Below, one piece after another: positions 38,975-47,307 of a DNA stretch of 64,000 nucleotides. The notes beneath the pieces are model-generated. The model was not told where the DNA came from, did not search any database, and saw only the letters and a list, made by a program, of their open reading frames with translations. Source of the DNA: Mycolicibacterium moriokaense (GTDB lineage Bacteria > Actinomycetota > Actinomycetes > Mycobacteriales > Mycobacteriaceae); the NCBI RefSeq assembly GCF_003201655.1, contig NZ_QJJU01000001.1, forward strand, positions 248,001 to 312,000, in the 5' to 3' direction. Position 1 is the first letter of the stretch; every line of letters starts with the position of its first letter. The translations under genes and the position numbers were made by a program.

Positions 38975-40195
38975 TCAGCCCGGCTTGGCGGCGTCGAGGA
39001 CGTCCTGCGGGACCGGCGAGTCGGATGTCAGCGCGGCGAACAGCCTGCCCGCGGCGTCGCTGTTCCACACCACGACCGAACCCGAGTCGCTGCTGGTGAA
39101 CTCGCCGATCGGCACCGTCGTGGTGGTGATGTTGCCATTCAACGCCCATGCCAGGCGCGCCAGATCCCAGATGTGGTCGCCCTGGTTGACGGTCAGTGCG
39201 CCGGTGGCGGCATGCGCCATCGGGTACCAGCGCAACGGGTTGAGCAGCACCGCAGGGCTGGCTGCGCGATGCAGAAGCGCCGACATGAACTGCCGCTGAT
39301 TGATCATCCGGTCCAGGTCCGCGCGCGGGGTGGCGCGGGTACGCACGTAGCCGAGCGCGTTGCGGCCGTCGAGTTTCTGACAGCCTGCGGGCAGGTCGAT
39401 ACCGGCGAGGGGATCGCTGATCGGTTCGGTGGGGCACATGGTCACTCCGCCGATGGCGTCGACAACGACGGCGAAGCCTTCGAACCCGATCTCGGCGTAG
39501 TGGTCGAGCCTGATCCCGGTGGCCTGCTCGACGGTCTGCGCCAACAGTGGGGCGCCGCCGAAGGTGAACGCCGCGTTGATCTTGTCCTCGCCGTTGCCGG
39601 GAATCGGCACGTACGAGTCCCTGGGGATGGACACCATCGTGGTTGGCGTGCTCGAGCCGATGGCGGGAACGTGCACCAGCAGGATGGTGTCGGTGCGGCC
39701 TGCGCCGATGTCGTCGCCGGTGGTCAGCTCGGCCTGCTGCTCGGGAGTCAGGCCCTGGCGGCTGTCGGAGCCGACCAGCAGCCAGGTCGTGCCCTTGCCC
39801 GTTGCAGGCCGTTCCGGGTAGTCGGCAAGCGCGGGGACGCGGTGCAGCGACGAGTCCAGCCATGCGCCTGCGCCGACCACTGCGACGACGAACACGAGCA
39901 GGACCGCCAAGACAATGCGGCCCCAATATCGTTTGCGGCGAAGCTTTTTCGCCTTCGGTGGCGGTGGTGGTGGCGTCCGGTGTGCGACCGGTGCGGGCCC
40001 ATAGGGTGGCCTGTCTATCGGCGGACTGGCCGCGGGACGTGGCGGCGGCGGGCGCCGCGGGGGAGTCTGCGGGTTCGGCGGCCACGGCGCAGGCGCCGGC
40101 GGCGGTCGGTAGTTGGGGTCACGCCGGATCACTTGCGACGGCTCCCGGCGCGCCCTGGGGTCGGGACCCCCTGGTCGCGGTCGGTTGTCGTTCAC
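38975..40195 (-). CDS. LytR-CpsA-Psr (LCP) family ligase
   Basis: 406 aa from GTG. A Pro-rich cytoplasmic tail of about 85 residues precedes a basic stretch (KAKKLRRKRYWGR) and one membrane helix (IVLAVLLVFVVAVVGAGAWL). The extracellular LCP domain has VGSDSRQGL, GRTDTILLVHVP, MVSIPRDSYV, KINAAFTFGG and LGYVRTRATPRADLDRMINQRQF. In mycobacteria LCP enzymes attach arabinogalactan to peptidoglycan. TAGATT sits 6 nt before the GTG, so it is likely leaderless. Confidence 0.9.
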   Translation of the reverse strand: MNDNRPRPGGPDPRARREPSQVIRRDPNYRPPPAPAPWPPNPQTPPRRPPPPRPAASPPIDRPPYGPAPVAHRTPPPPPPKAKKLRRKRYWGRIVLAVLLVFVVAVVGAGAWLDSSLHRVPALADYPERPATGKGTTWLLVGSDSRQGLTPEQQAELTTGDDIGAGRTDTILLVHVPAIGSSTPTTMVSIPRDSYVPIPGNGEDKINAAFTFGGAPLLAQTVEQATGIRLDHYAEIGFEGFAVVVDAIGGVTMCPTEPISDPLAGIDLPAGCQKLDGRNALGYVRTRATPRADLDRMINQRQFMSALLHRAASPAVLLNPLRWYPMAHAATGALTVNQGDHIWDLARLAWALNGNITTTTVPIGEFTSSDSGSVVVWNSDAAGRLFAALTSDSPVPQDVLDAAKPG

Positions 40196-40204
40196 CCACT
40201 GAAT

Positions 40205-40972
40205 CTACGACAGCCAGCCGAGATGGCCTGCGGCCAACGCGTAGCCGACATAGGCGACCGAGTCGATCACCCCGTGCGCGATGATCAGCGGCCACAACCG
40301 TCCGGTGCGCCGCCACACATACGCAAACACCAGTCCCATCACGACGTTGCCCAGCCCGGCGCTGAAGCCCTGATAGAGGTGATACGCGCCGCGCAGCAGG
40401 CTGGATGCCAAGAGCGCGGCCACCGGGTTGACCCGCAGTTGACGCAGCCGCGTGAGGAGGAACGCGACAACGATGACTTCCTCTGCCCAGCCATTGGCGA
40501 ACGCGGTGATGAGCAGGACCGGTATCCGCCACCAGGTGTCGTAGAGTTCCGCAGGTTCAACCGACGCGCTGAGCCCCAACGCTCGGGCCGCGATGTAGAA
40601 CCCGAGCCCCGGTAGGCCGATCAACGCTGCGAGTCCGAGGCCGCCGAGTATGTCAGGCTTCCATCGGATTCGCCCAAGACCGATCGCGCGTGGTCCAAAA
40701 CCGCTGCGCCACAAAAGGTATACCGCAAGAAATCCCCACGCGACCAACTGAAACACGACGGCGAGATTCAGACCGAGGTCGATCAGATCGAACGGTGATC
40801 GACGCGGGTTGAGTGCCACCCGCCTGCCTGCGAGCCCGAGCAGCACCGCCTCGATCAACTGCAGTAGCGCGGTGTACGCGCTCAGCCCGAACGTGATGGC
40901 AAGGACGACGACGATCTCGATGCGAAGACCACGCCGCTGCGGGTCGGTCAGCTCGTCGGGCGTCCCTGTCAC
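40205..40972 (-). CDS. CPBP family intramembrane metalloprotease
   Basis: 255 aa, GTG start with TACCGT 7 nt upstream. About eight membrane helices; the family motifs appear as GWAEEVIVVAFLLTRL, GAYHLYQGF and IIAHGVIDSVAY. The usual EExxxR is EEVIVV, so the Arg is missing, although the Glu pair and both later His regions remain. It may be a protease variant or a non-proteolytic relative. It lies 9 bp upstream of the LCP gene on the same strand. Confidence 0.78.
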   Translation of the reverse strand: MTGTPDELTDPQRRGLRIEIVVVLAITFGLSAYTALLQLIEAVLLGLAGRRVALNPRRSPFDLIDLGLNLAVVFQLVAWGFLAVYLLWRSGFGPRAIGLGRIRWKPDILGGLGLAALIGLPGLGFYIAARALGLSASVEPAELYDTWWRIPVLLITAFANGWAEEVIVVAFLLTRLRQLRVNPVAALLASSLLRGAYHLYQGFSAGLGNVVMGLVFAYVWRRTGRLWPLIIAHGVIDSVAYVGYALAAGHLGWLS

Positions 40973-40999
40973 CGGAGATACGGTAGCGGCAGCGGGGCC

Positions 41000-41779
41000 C
41001 TAGAGTCGTCGCGCACGCAGCCCGTTGAGGAATGGGCAGCCCATCAGGATGCGGATCGCCTGGCTGAGCCCGGTCACGTCGTCGACGGGTTTGGCGAACG
41101 GTAGCCGCACGTCGTGATCACCGTCGTCGCCCTCGACGCGTAGTTGCATGCCATAACGGTCAAGGCCCAGTGGCCGGACCCGGCCGCGGCGCAACTGCAT
41201 CGGCAGTCGGTTGGCCAGCCGGTCGACGACCTCGCGATGCGCCGACTCCATGTGCTGCAGCCAGCATGACTCCATCGCGCAGAACGGGTCAGGGCTGGCT
41301 CCCAACAGTGTGCCCACCCCGACCGACTCGGCGCCGGTGGAGTCCGCGACCACCACCGACTCGATCTCCAGCCGTATCAATGCATACCTGGTATCGGCGA
41401 CGGAGTCGGAATTTACTTGGAGCAGAGCGGGATTGGGGTTCTCGGCGGCGATCAGGTCGAGAAGGGCAGCGACCTCGCCGACGAGGACTGCGTGCAGGCG
41501 CCCACGAATCCACACCAATGAGCGGACCGGTTCACGCAGCGGCAACGGGGCGTAGTCGGTCATCTCCAGCACCGCCTGTACGCCTGCGGTCCCCGCGGTG
41601 ACCACCATGCCGCCGAGTAGGCCGTCGCCAGGAACCGTGATCGCGAACGAACCGTCGTCAAGCAGGTGGTGCACCGGCGTGGAGATGGGCTCGACGCCCT
41701 CGACGGCCAGCATGGCACCGCAGGCCCGCACGCATGCGCTGCGGATTCGCTCGGCCGTCGTCGGTGCCGCTGCTGTCAT
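41000..41779 (-). CDS. iron-regulated DUF2470-like protein
   Basis: 259 aa. The C-terminal half (FCAMESCWLQHMESAHREVVDRLANRLPM, then LGLDRYGMQLRVEGDDGDHDVRLPF) fits DUF2470, a domain seen in heme-utilisation proteins; the N-terminal half resembles a split-barrel (GSFAITVPGDGLLGGMVV). It is the positional match of M. tuberculosis Rv3839, reported as IdeR-repressed. The IdeR box 20 bp upstream agrees. A role in heme or iron use is inference. Confidence 0.72.
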   Translation of the reverse strand: MTAAAPTTAERIRSACVRACGAMLAVEGVEPISTPVHHLLDDGSFAITVPGDGLLGGMVVTAGTAGVQAVLEMTDYAPLPLREPVRSLVWIRGRLHAVLVGEVAALLDLIAAENPNPALLQVNSDSVADTRYALIRLEIESVVVADSTGAESVGVGTLLGASPDPFCAMESCWLQHMESAHREVVDRLANRLPMQLRRGRVRPLGLDRYGMQLRVEGDDGDHDVRLPFAKPVDDVTGLSQAIRILMGCPFLNGLRARRL

Positions 41780-41798
41780 CGCATAGCCTTTCAGAAGA

Positions 41799-41817
41799 TG
41801 AGGTAAGCCTAACTTAA
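41799..41817. promoter_or_regulatory. IdeR iron box
   Basis: TGAGGTAAGCCTAACTTAA matches the 19-bp IdeR/DtxR consensus (TTAGGTTAGGCTAACCTAA) at 15 positions. It lies just upstream of the DUF2470 gene and should repress it when iron is plentiful. Confidence 0.78.
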
Positions 41818-41895
41818 CTAGGCGGCGATGTGAGACGCAAGGCCTACCGAAGCGGCATCACGGGCAGCATGCGCGACAACCGATAGGGTTGAAAT

Positions 41896-42804
41896 GTGCC
41901 GCGCATCGCCTATCTCGGACCCGAAGGGACCTTCACCGAGGCGGCCTTGCTCGAGATGGCCGCCGCGAAAATGGTGCCGTTGACCGAGTTCGAACCATTC
42001 GCAGCAGGCAGCCCTCCGGCGGCACTGGAAATGGTTCGCGCCGGCGACGCCGACTACGCATGCGTGCCGATCGAGAATTCGATCGAGGGATCTGTGCTGC
42101 CGACACTGGACAATCTCGCGGCAGGGTCGCCCCTTCAGGTCTTCGCCGAGTTCACGCTCGACATCGCGTTCACCATCGCCGTGCGATCGGGCGTCGCCGA
42201 GCCCGCCTCGATCGCCGCGTATCCGGTGGCGCGTGCGCAGGTAGCGAGATGGGTTGAGAAGAACCTTCCCAATGCCAGGTTCCAGCCAGCCGACTCCAAC
42301 GCCGCAGCAGCCGTCGACGTGGCCGAGGGCCGCGCCGATGCCGCCGTAACGACCGAATTAGCCACAACGCGCTACGGTCTGACGGCGCTGGCCGCCGGTG
42401 TCGTCGACGAGCCCAACGCGCGCACCCGGTTCGTGTTGGCAGGGCAGCCGGGACCGCCGCCGGACCGGACAGGAGCCGACCGCACGTCGGTGGTGCTGCG
42501 TCTCGAAAACGTCCCAGGCGCGCTGGTGTCGGCGATGACGGAGTTCGCGATCCGCGACATCGACCTCACCCGCATCGAATCCCGGCCCACCCGAATCGAA
42601 CTCGGCACCTACATCTTTTTCCTGGACTGCGTCGGCCACATCGACGACGACGCGGTCGCCGAGGCACTCAAAGCGCTTCACCGTCGTTGTGTAGACGTGC
42701 GCTACCTGGGTTCATGGCCGACAGGAGCAACAGGCGGCGCTGCGCCGCCGCGGCTTGATGAGGCGTCCCGCTGGCTGACGAAGCTACGGGATGGAAAGTC
42801 GTGA
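41896..42804 (+). CDS. pheA: prephenate dehydratase
   Basis: 302 aa from GTG. The catalytic domain shows YLGPEGTFTEAAL, ACVPIENSIEGSV and the TELATTRYGL segment; the C-terminal ACT domain has TSVVLRLENVPGALVSAM and the phenylalanine-binding ESRP. It turns prephenate into phenylpyruvate and is feedback-inhibited by Phe. TAGGGT lies 6 nt before the GTG, so the mRNA is probably leaderless. It overlaps the next gene by 4 bp. Confidence 0.94.
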   Translation: MPRIAYLGPEGTFTEAALLEMAAAKMVPLTEFEPFAAGSPPAALEMVRAGDADYACVPIENSIEGSVLPTLDNLAAGSPLQVFAEFTLDIAFTIAVRSGVAEPASIAAYPVARAQVARWVEKNLPNARFQPADSNAAAAVDVAEGRADAAVTTELATTRYGLTALAAGVVDEPNARTRFVLAGQPGPPPDRTGADRTSVVLRLENVPGALVSAMTEFAIRDIDLTRIESRPTRIELGTYIFFLDCVGHIDDDAVAEALKALHRRCVDVRYLGSWPTGATGGAAPPRLDEASRWLTKLRDGKS

Positions 42805-43487
42805 GCGGGCGGCTGGTGCTGGTCCGACATGGACAGTCGCACGGCAACGTCGACCGACGCCTGGACACCAGGCCGCCGGGAGCGGCGCTTACCGACCTTG
42901 GACGCGATCAGGCCCTGGCCTTCGCCCGTGACCTGCCGCAGCCCGCAGGCATGGTCGCGCATTCGGTGGCGCTGCGGGCCGCCCAGACCGCCGAGGCGAT
43001 CGGCGGCGAGCTAGGCCTTGACACCCTCGAAATCGAAGGCATCCACGAAGTTCAGGTGGGTGAGCTCGAGGACCGCAACGACGACGACGCGATCGCGTCG
43101 TTCGAGAGGGTCTACCAGCGCTGGCACCAGGGTGATCTGGACGTGCCGATGCCCGGCGGCGAGACCGGCAACGAGGTGCTCGACCGCTATGTGCCTGTGC
43201 TCACCCAACTGCGGATGCGCCACCTCGACGACGACGCGTGGCACGACGACATCGTCGTCGTCAGCCACGGCGCGGCGATCCGGCTGGTATCTGCCGTCGT
43301 GGCGGGCGTCGACGGCAGCTTCGCCCTCGACCATCACCTGGCCAACGCCGAATCCGTTGTGCTGGCGCCCATTACCGACGGGCGGTGGAGCTGCTTGCAT
43401 TGGTCGACCCTGACGCCGCCGTTCTACCCCGAGCCGGATGTGCACCCGGTCGAGGATGCGTTGTCCTCAGCCGACCCGATGGGCTGA
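42801..43487 (+). CDS. histidine phosphatase (phosphoglycerate mutase-like)
   Basis: 228 aa from GTG in a GTGA overlap with pheA. The RHG motif is VLVRHGQSHGN (about 6-16), the second His is in VVSHGAAIRLV, and HSVALRAAQTAEAIG is the conserved alpha/beta region. Substrate unknown; coupling with pheA suggests shared expression rather than a shared pathway. Confidence 0.87.
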   Translation: MSGRLVLVRHGQSHGNVDRRLDTRPPGAALTDLGRDQALAFARDLPQPAGMVAHSVALRAAQTAEAIGGELGLDTLEIEGIHEVQVGELEDRNDDDAIASFERVYQRWHQGDLDVPMPGGETGNEVLDRYVPVLTQLRMRHLDDDAWHDDIVVVSHGAAIRLVSAVVAGVDGSFALDHHLANAESVVLAPITDGRWSCLHWSTLTPPFYPEPDVHPVEDALSSADPMG

Positions 43488-43661
43488 CGCGAGGGCGCCG
43501 CATGTGCACCCGAGCGCGTCGCAATCGAGGCTGAATGCGTGCGCCACCTCGGGGGTGACGCAGTCGTCCTCGGTGCATTCAGGTCGATGCCAGGCGTGTT
43601 GAACGACGGTGCCGTGGCAGTGCTCGAGCCCCGCAAGGCACTCGCTGCATTCACGGCGCAT
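43467..43661 (-). CDS. Cys-rich small protein
   Basis: 64 aa with eight Cys, arranged as ECSEC, LEHCHG, PECTEDDC and CDALGCTCG, plus His residues between them. This spacing suggests one or two zinc sites. I recall similar short mycobacterial ORFs at this place, from memory only. It overlaps the phosphatase 3' end by 21 bp on the opposite strand. A TATGAA element 6 nt before the ATG could allow leaderless expression. Confidence 0.65.
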   Translation of the reverse strand: MRRECSECLAGLEHCHGTVVQHAWHRPECTEDDCVTPEVAHAFSLDCDALGCTCGALASAHRVG

Positions 43662-43673
43662 GGCTCGTTCATA

Positions 43674-43737
43674 GCGCGAGCAGACGCAAAAGCCCCCATT
43701 TGGGCGGCGTGTCGGGGCATTTTGCGTCTGCTCGCGC
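43674..43737. repeat. perfect 18-bp inverted repeat (hairpin element)
   Basis: GCGCGAGCAGACGCAAAA (43674-43691) and TTTTGCGTCTGCTCGCGC (43720-43737) are exact inverted copies around 28 nt that can extend the stem (GCCCC and GGGGC). It lies between the zincin stop (43740) and the Cys-rich gene start (43661). It could end transcription in both directions because each arm ends in an A4/T4 run, or be a dispersed palindromic repeat. Confidence 0.75.
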
Positions 43738-43739
43738 AG

Positions 43740-44090
43740 TTAGCCCCAGCCGAGTTCGTGCAGCCGGTCGTCGTTGATGCCGAAGTGATGGGCGATTTCG
43801 TGGATGACCGTGACCGCGACCTCGTCGACGACCTCTGCCTCGTCCTCGCACACCTCGAGCAGCGCTTCGCGGTAGATCGTGATGGTGTCGGGCAGCGAGC
43901 CCGCGTACCACGAGTCCCGTTCGGTCAACGCCACTCCGTGATACAGGCCGAGTAGGTCGGGTTCATCGCGGTTGCGGTCCTCGACGAGCACCACGACGTT
44001 GTCGATCGCCGCCGCGAGCTCGGGAGGAATCGCGTCGAGTGCGTCGGAGACCAGCTCGTCAAACCGTTGCGGGCTCATCCGCACGGTCAC
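43740..44090 (-). CDS. zincin-like metallopeptidase family protein
   Basis: 116 aa from GTG 44090; ATG 44078 is an alternative. The C-terminal zinc motif VTVIHEIAHHFGINDDRLHE is the HExxHxxGxxD of the minimal zincin (DUF1025-like) family. LPDTITIYREALLE precedes it, typical of the family. Substrate unknown. It starts just inside the end of the septum-formation gene region on the same strand, so the two are probably cotranscribed. Confidence 0.85.
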   Translation of the reverse strand: MTVRMSPQRFDELVSDALDAIPPELAAAIDNVVVLVEDRNRDEPDLLGLYHGVALTERDSWYAGSLPDTITIYREALLEVCEDEAEVVDEVAVTVIHEIAHHFGINDDRLHELGWG

Positions 44091-44094
44091 GCGG

Positions 44095-45522
44095 CTACTC
44101 CCCCGGCGGCAGTGGTGGTAGCAGGGGCTGGCCCGGCGGGGGCGCCACGGCTGGCCCGCCCTCAGGAGGAGGAGCGGCGGCTGGGCCAGGAGGCGCGCCG
44201 GGACCCTGCGGGGCACCTTCGGGTGGCGGCGGCCCATCCTGCGGCGCCCCTGGCGGTGGGGGTGGCCCGTTGAGGAACGTGTTACCCCCTGGAGGAGGCG
44301 CAGGCGTCGTTGGGGCCGCCGATGTCCCCGTCGTCCCTGTCGTGCCCGTCGAATGCTGACCTGGCATGTGCTGGGTCTGCTGTCCCGGGTCGGTGCTCTG
44401 AGAACCGGTGGACTGCGAGGAGTCGTCCGGCATCTGCGGCTCGATCGCGGGGATCGGCGGCAGGTTCAGCCGGTCAGCGGGAATGTCCGGCGGCGCGATC
44501 GGCGGCTGACCGTTGATCATCAGCGGACCTTTGGCGCCGTTGAGCAGCGTCGACCAGCCGCCGTTGCCAAGGGTCGCGCCGATGCTGCAGGACACCTGAT
44601 GGCTGCCGGCAGACCAGCTCGGCAGCGAGATGGTGCTGTAGATCAGCGTCAGCGTGGTGCTGCGCAGCTGGGTCGGCGCCAGATAGGCGTCCGTCATCCG
44701 GGTACACGCATCCTTGATGAAGCTGTCCTGATCGGGCTCCGGTGGCAGGTCGGTCGGGAACTTCTCCGCGAGGTTGACCGCGCCGGTGACCTCCATGGCG
44801 TGCGGGGCCGCGCAGTCGACCGGGATGTCGGTGGGCTGGTTGGTGGATGGGTCGATGCCAAGGCAGGTGCCAGCGGGCCAGACCTTCGATTGGTCGACGT
44901 CTGCGACCTTGCCCTTGAACGCCAGCTGCTGATTGTTCGGCCCTGGCAGCTGCAGACCGCACAACATGCGCCGCTCACCCGACTGCCGCCATGCCTTGTC
45001 ACCCGACCACAGCATGCTGATCGTGAAGCGGCTGTTCGGGTCGAATCGGCCGTTGAGGTAGCGCTTCACGGCTGTCGAGCACTGCTCCTGGCTGATCTGC
45101 TGGATGCGGGCCGACGACGGCGGATCGGCGCCGGGCCCGTACTCACTGCCCGGGAAGGTGCGCATGTCGACCGACTCGGCCACCTCGAACCGGTGGTCGT
45201 CCTTGCACTCGACGATTGAGGCGGAATCCGGCGTGCGGTCCGGCCAGTTCAAGCAGTCGCCGCTCTTGGCGTGGTCGAACGTGTCATTGCCGCGGGGGCC
45301 GAGCGAGATCGAATTGGCGGTCAGCCCGCTGGAGCCGTCCTTGCCAGGCATCGCGGTGATGAACCCGGCGATGAGCAGGCCACCCAGCGCGGTCAACAAC
45401 AGCGCGCGGCGCGTCGACGCGGCCTGCAGACTCTGCCACCACGCCACCCGCTCCGACGGCTGTGCGTCCTCGCCCTTGTGCGAGTCGGCGAGCAACTGCT
45501 CGCGCTCAGGTGCCTCCAACAT
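44095..45522 (-). CDS. septum formation family membrane protein
   Basis: 475 aa from ATG 45522. A short cytoplasmic part ends with one membrane helix (ALLLTALGGLLIAGFITAM, about 40-58). The outer region has the paired-cysteine pattern of the Septum_form family (GDCLNWPD and VECKDDHRFEV; then GTCLGID and VDCAAPHAMEVTGAV), and a long Pro/Gly/Gln-rich tail (last 110 residues). It is likely an envelope protein near the division site. The zincin gene follows directly. Confidence 0.8.
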   Translation of the reverse strand: MLEAPEREQLLADSHKGEDAQPSERVAWWQSLQAASTRRALLLTALGGLLIAGFITAMPGKDGSSGLTANSISLGPRGNDTFDHAKSGDCLNWPDRTPDSASIVECKDDHRFEVAESVDMRTFPGSEYGPGADPPSSARIQQISQEQCSTAVKRYLNGRFDPNSRFTISMLWSGDKAWRQSGERRMLCGLQLPGPNNQQLAFKGKVADVDQSKVWPAGTCLGIDPSTNQPTDIPVDCAAPHAMEVTGAVNLAEKFPTDLPPEPDQDSFIKDACTRMTDAYLAPTQLRSTTLTLIYSTISLPSWSAGSHQVSCSIGATLGNGGWSTLLNGAKGPLMINGQPPIAPPDIPADRLNLPPIPAIEPQMPDDSSQSTGSQSTDPGQQTQHMPGQHSTGTTGTTGTSAAPTTPAPPPGGNTFLNGPPPPPGAPQDGPPPPEGAPQGPGAPPGPAAAPPPEGGPAVAPPPGQPLLPPLPPGE

Positions 45523-45715
45523 CCGCTCTATTGTGACAGGCGTGTCAGGCGCTGTGACAAGAGATGCAGTTGTAACGTTATGAGGTTGTGCCTGAGCGGG
45601 CCCGATGCCCCCGAGGCCGCCGACCAATCAGGAAGTGGTCGCCAGCCGTGCAAATAATCCGCGTCGACGTCTACCTCGACACTTCTGACTACGCGACCAA
45701 AAGTAGGGTTGCGGC

Positions 45716-46975
45716 GTGATCGACCTCAAGCAACTGCGCGAAAACCCGGACGCGGTGCGCGCATCGCAACGCGCCCGCGGCGAAGACCAGGGGCTAGTCG
45801 ATGCGCTGCTGGAAGCCGACGCCGCCCGACGGGCCGCGGTGTCTGCGGCCGACAACCTGCGCGCCGAGCAGAAGGCCGTCAGCAAGCAAGTGGGCAAGGC
45901 CTCGCCCGACGAGCGGCCGCTGCTGCTGGAGCAGGCCAAGGCATTCGCGGAGAAGGTGAAGGCCGCCGAGGCCGAGCAGGGCGAGGCCGAAAAGGCTTTC
46001 ACCGCAGCACATATGGCTATCTCCAACGTGATCATCGACAGTGTCCCCGCTGGCGGCGAGGACGACTTCGCGGTGATTGACACCGTCGGCGAACCGCGCA
46101 CCATCGAGAACCCGAAGGATCATCTGGAACTCGGGGAGTCGCTGGGCCTGATCGACATGGAGCGCGGCGCGAAGGTGTCGGGCTCGCGGTTCTACTTCCT
46201 CACCGGCGCGGGGGCGCTACTGCAGCTCGGTCTGCTGCAGCTTGCCGTGCGCCTGGCGACCGCCAACGGTTTCACCCTCGTCATCCCGCCGGTGTTGGTC
46301 CGGCCGGAGGTGATGGCGGGCACGGGCTTCCTCGGTGCACACGCCGATGAGGTCTACCGCATCGAGGCCGACGATCTCTACCTCGTCGGGACCTCCGAAG
46401 TACCGCTGGCCGGCTACCACGCCGACGAGATCCTCGACCTGTCCGAGGGTCCGCGGCGGTACGCAGGCTGGTCGTCGTGCTTCCGCCGCGAAGCGGGCAG
46501 CTACGGCAAGGACACCAGGGGCATCATCCGCGTGCACCAGTTCGACAAGGTCGAGGGTTTTGTCTACTGCAAGCCGGACGAAGCCGAGGCCGAGCATGAC
46601 CGGCTGCTCGGCTGGCAACGCCAGATGTTGGCGCAGATCGACGTGCCCTACCGCGTAATCGATGTCGCCGCAGGTGATTTGGGATCGTCGGCGGCTCGCA
46701 AGTTCGACTGCGAGGCGTGGGTCCCGACGCAGCAGACCTACCGTGAGCTGACGTCGACGTCGAACTGCACGACGTTCCAGGCCCGACGGCTGTCGGTGCG
46801 TTACCGCGACGACAACGGCAAGCCGCAGACCGCGGCGACGCTCAACGGGACGCTCGGCACCACCCGCTGGCTGGTCGCGATTCTGGAGAACCATCAGCAG
46901 TCCGACGGCAGCGTCCGCGTTCCTGAGGCGTTGGTGCCCTTTGTCGGGACGGACGTGCTGGAGCCGAAGGGCTAG
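45716..46975 (+). CDS. serS: seryl-tRNA synthetase
   Basis: 419 aa from GTG. The N-terminal coiled-coil arm (about 25-100) that grips tRNA-Ser precedes the class II core: motif 2 as [22 protein letters not shown], motif 3 as [17 protein letters not shown], and [15 protein letters not shown] before them. It charges tRNA-Ser and tRNA-Sec. TAGGGT 6 nt before the GTG predicts a leaderless mRNA. The stop overlaps the convergent PH-like gene by 4 bp. Confidence 0.96.
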   Translation: MIDLKQLRENPDAVRASQRARGEDQGLVDALLEADAARRAAVSAADNLRAEQKAVSKQVGKASPDERPLLLEQAKAFAEKVKAAEAEQGEAEKAFTAAHMAISNVIIDSVPAGGEDDFAVIDTVGEPRTIENPKDHLELGESLGLIDMERGAKVSGSRFYFLTGAGALLQLGLLQLAVRLATANGFTLVIPPVLVRPEVMAGTGFLGAHADEVYRIEADDLYLVGTSEVPLAGYHADEILDLSEGPRRYAGWSSCFRREAGSYGKDTRGIIRVHQFDKVEGFVYCKPDEAEAEHDRLLGWQRQMLAQIDVPYRVIDVAAGDLGSSAARKFDCEAWVPTQQTYRELTSTSNCTTFQARRLSVRYRDDNGKPQTAATLNGTLGTTRWLVAILENHQQSDGSVRVPEALVPFVGTDVLEPKG

Positions 46976-47307
46976 GAGGCCATCAGCTCGTCGAGCATGG
47001 CCAGGAACTCCTTCGGGCGCTGCGGCGTGAATGCGGGACTGGGCCGCGCACCTTCAACGTCGAGTGTCACCAGCGTTGACTTGATGGGGCGCCATACGTC
47101 CAACGGCATCCATCGGCGCGGGTCCGTGCTGCCCCAGATCCGGAATCGCTCCGTGAACAGCCCGAGGGATTCGGCCTTGTAGCCCCGGATCGACCGTAGC
47201 GGGATGATCTTGGACGTCCCTGACGGGAAGTGATAGCGCCGCAACGTGATCGCCTCACGATCCAACTGGATCAGGCCGTCGTCGTAGTACTGGCGCGGCG
47301 TCGTCAT
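46972..47307 (-). CDS. small PH-like domain protein
   Basis: 111 aa from ATG 47307. The beta-rich pattern ([35 protein letters not shown], then [11 protein letters not shown]) resembles bacterial PH-like domains, with a C-terminal helix ([12 protein letters not shown]). No catalytic residue is seen. It overlaps the MBL-Rieske gene by 4 bp, so the pair is translationally coupled. Confidence 0.65.
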   Translation of the reverse strand: MTTPRQYYDDGLIQLDREAITLRRYHFPSGTSKIIPLRSIRGYKAESLGLFTERFRIWGSTDPRRWMPLDVWRPIKSTLVTLDVEGARPSPAFTPQRPKEFLAMLDELMAS

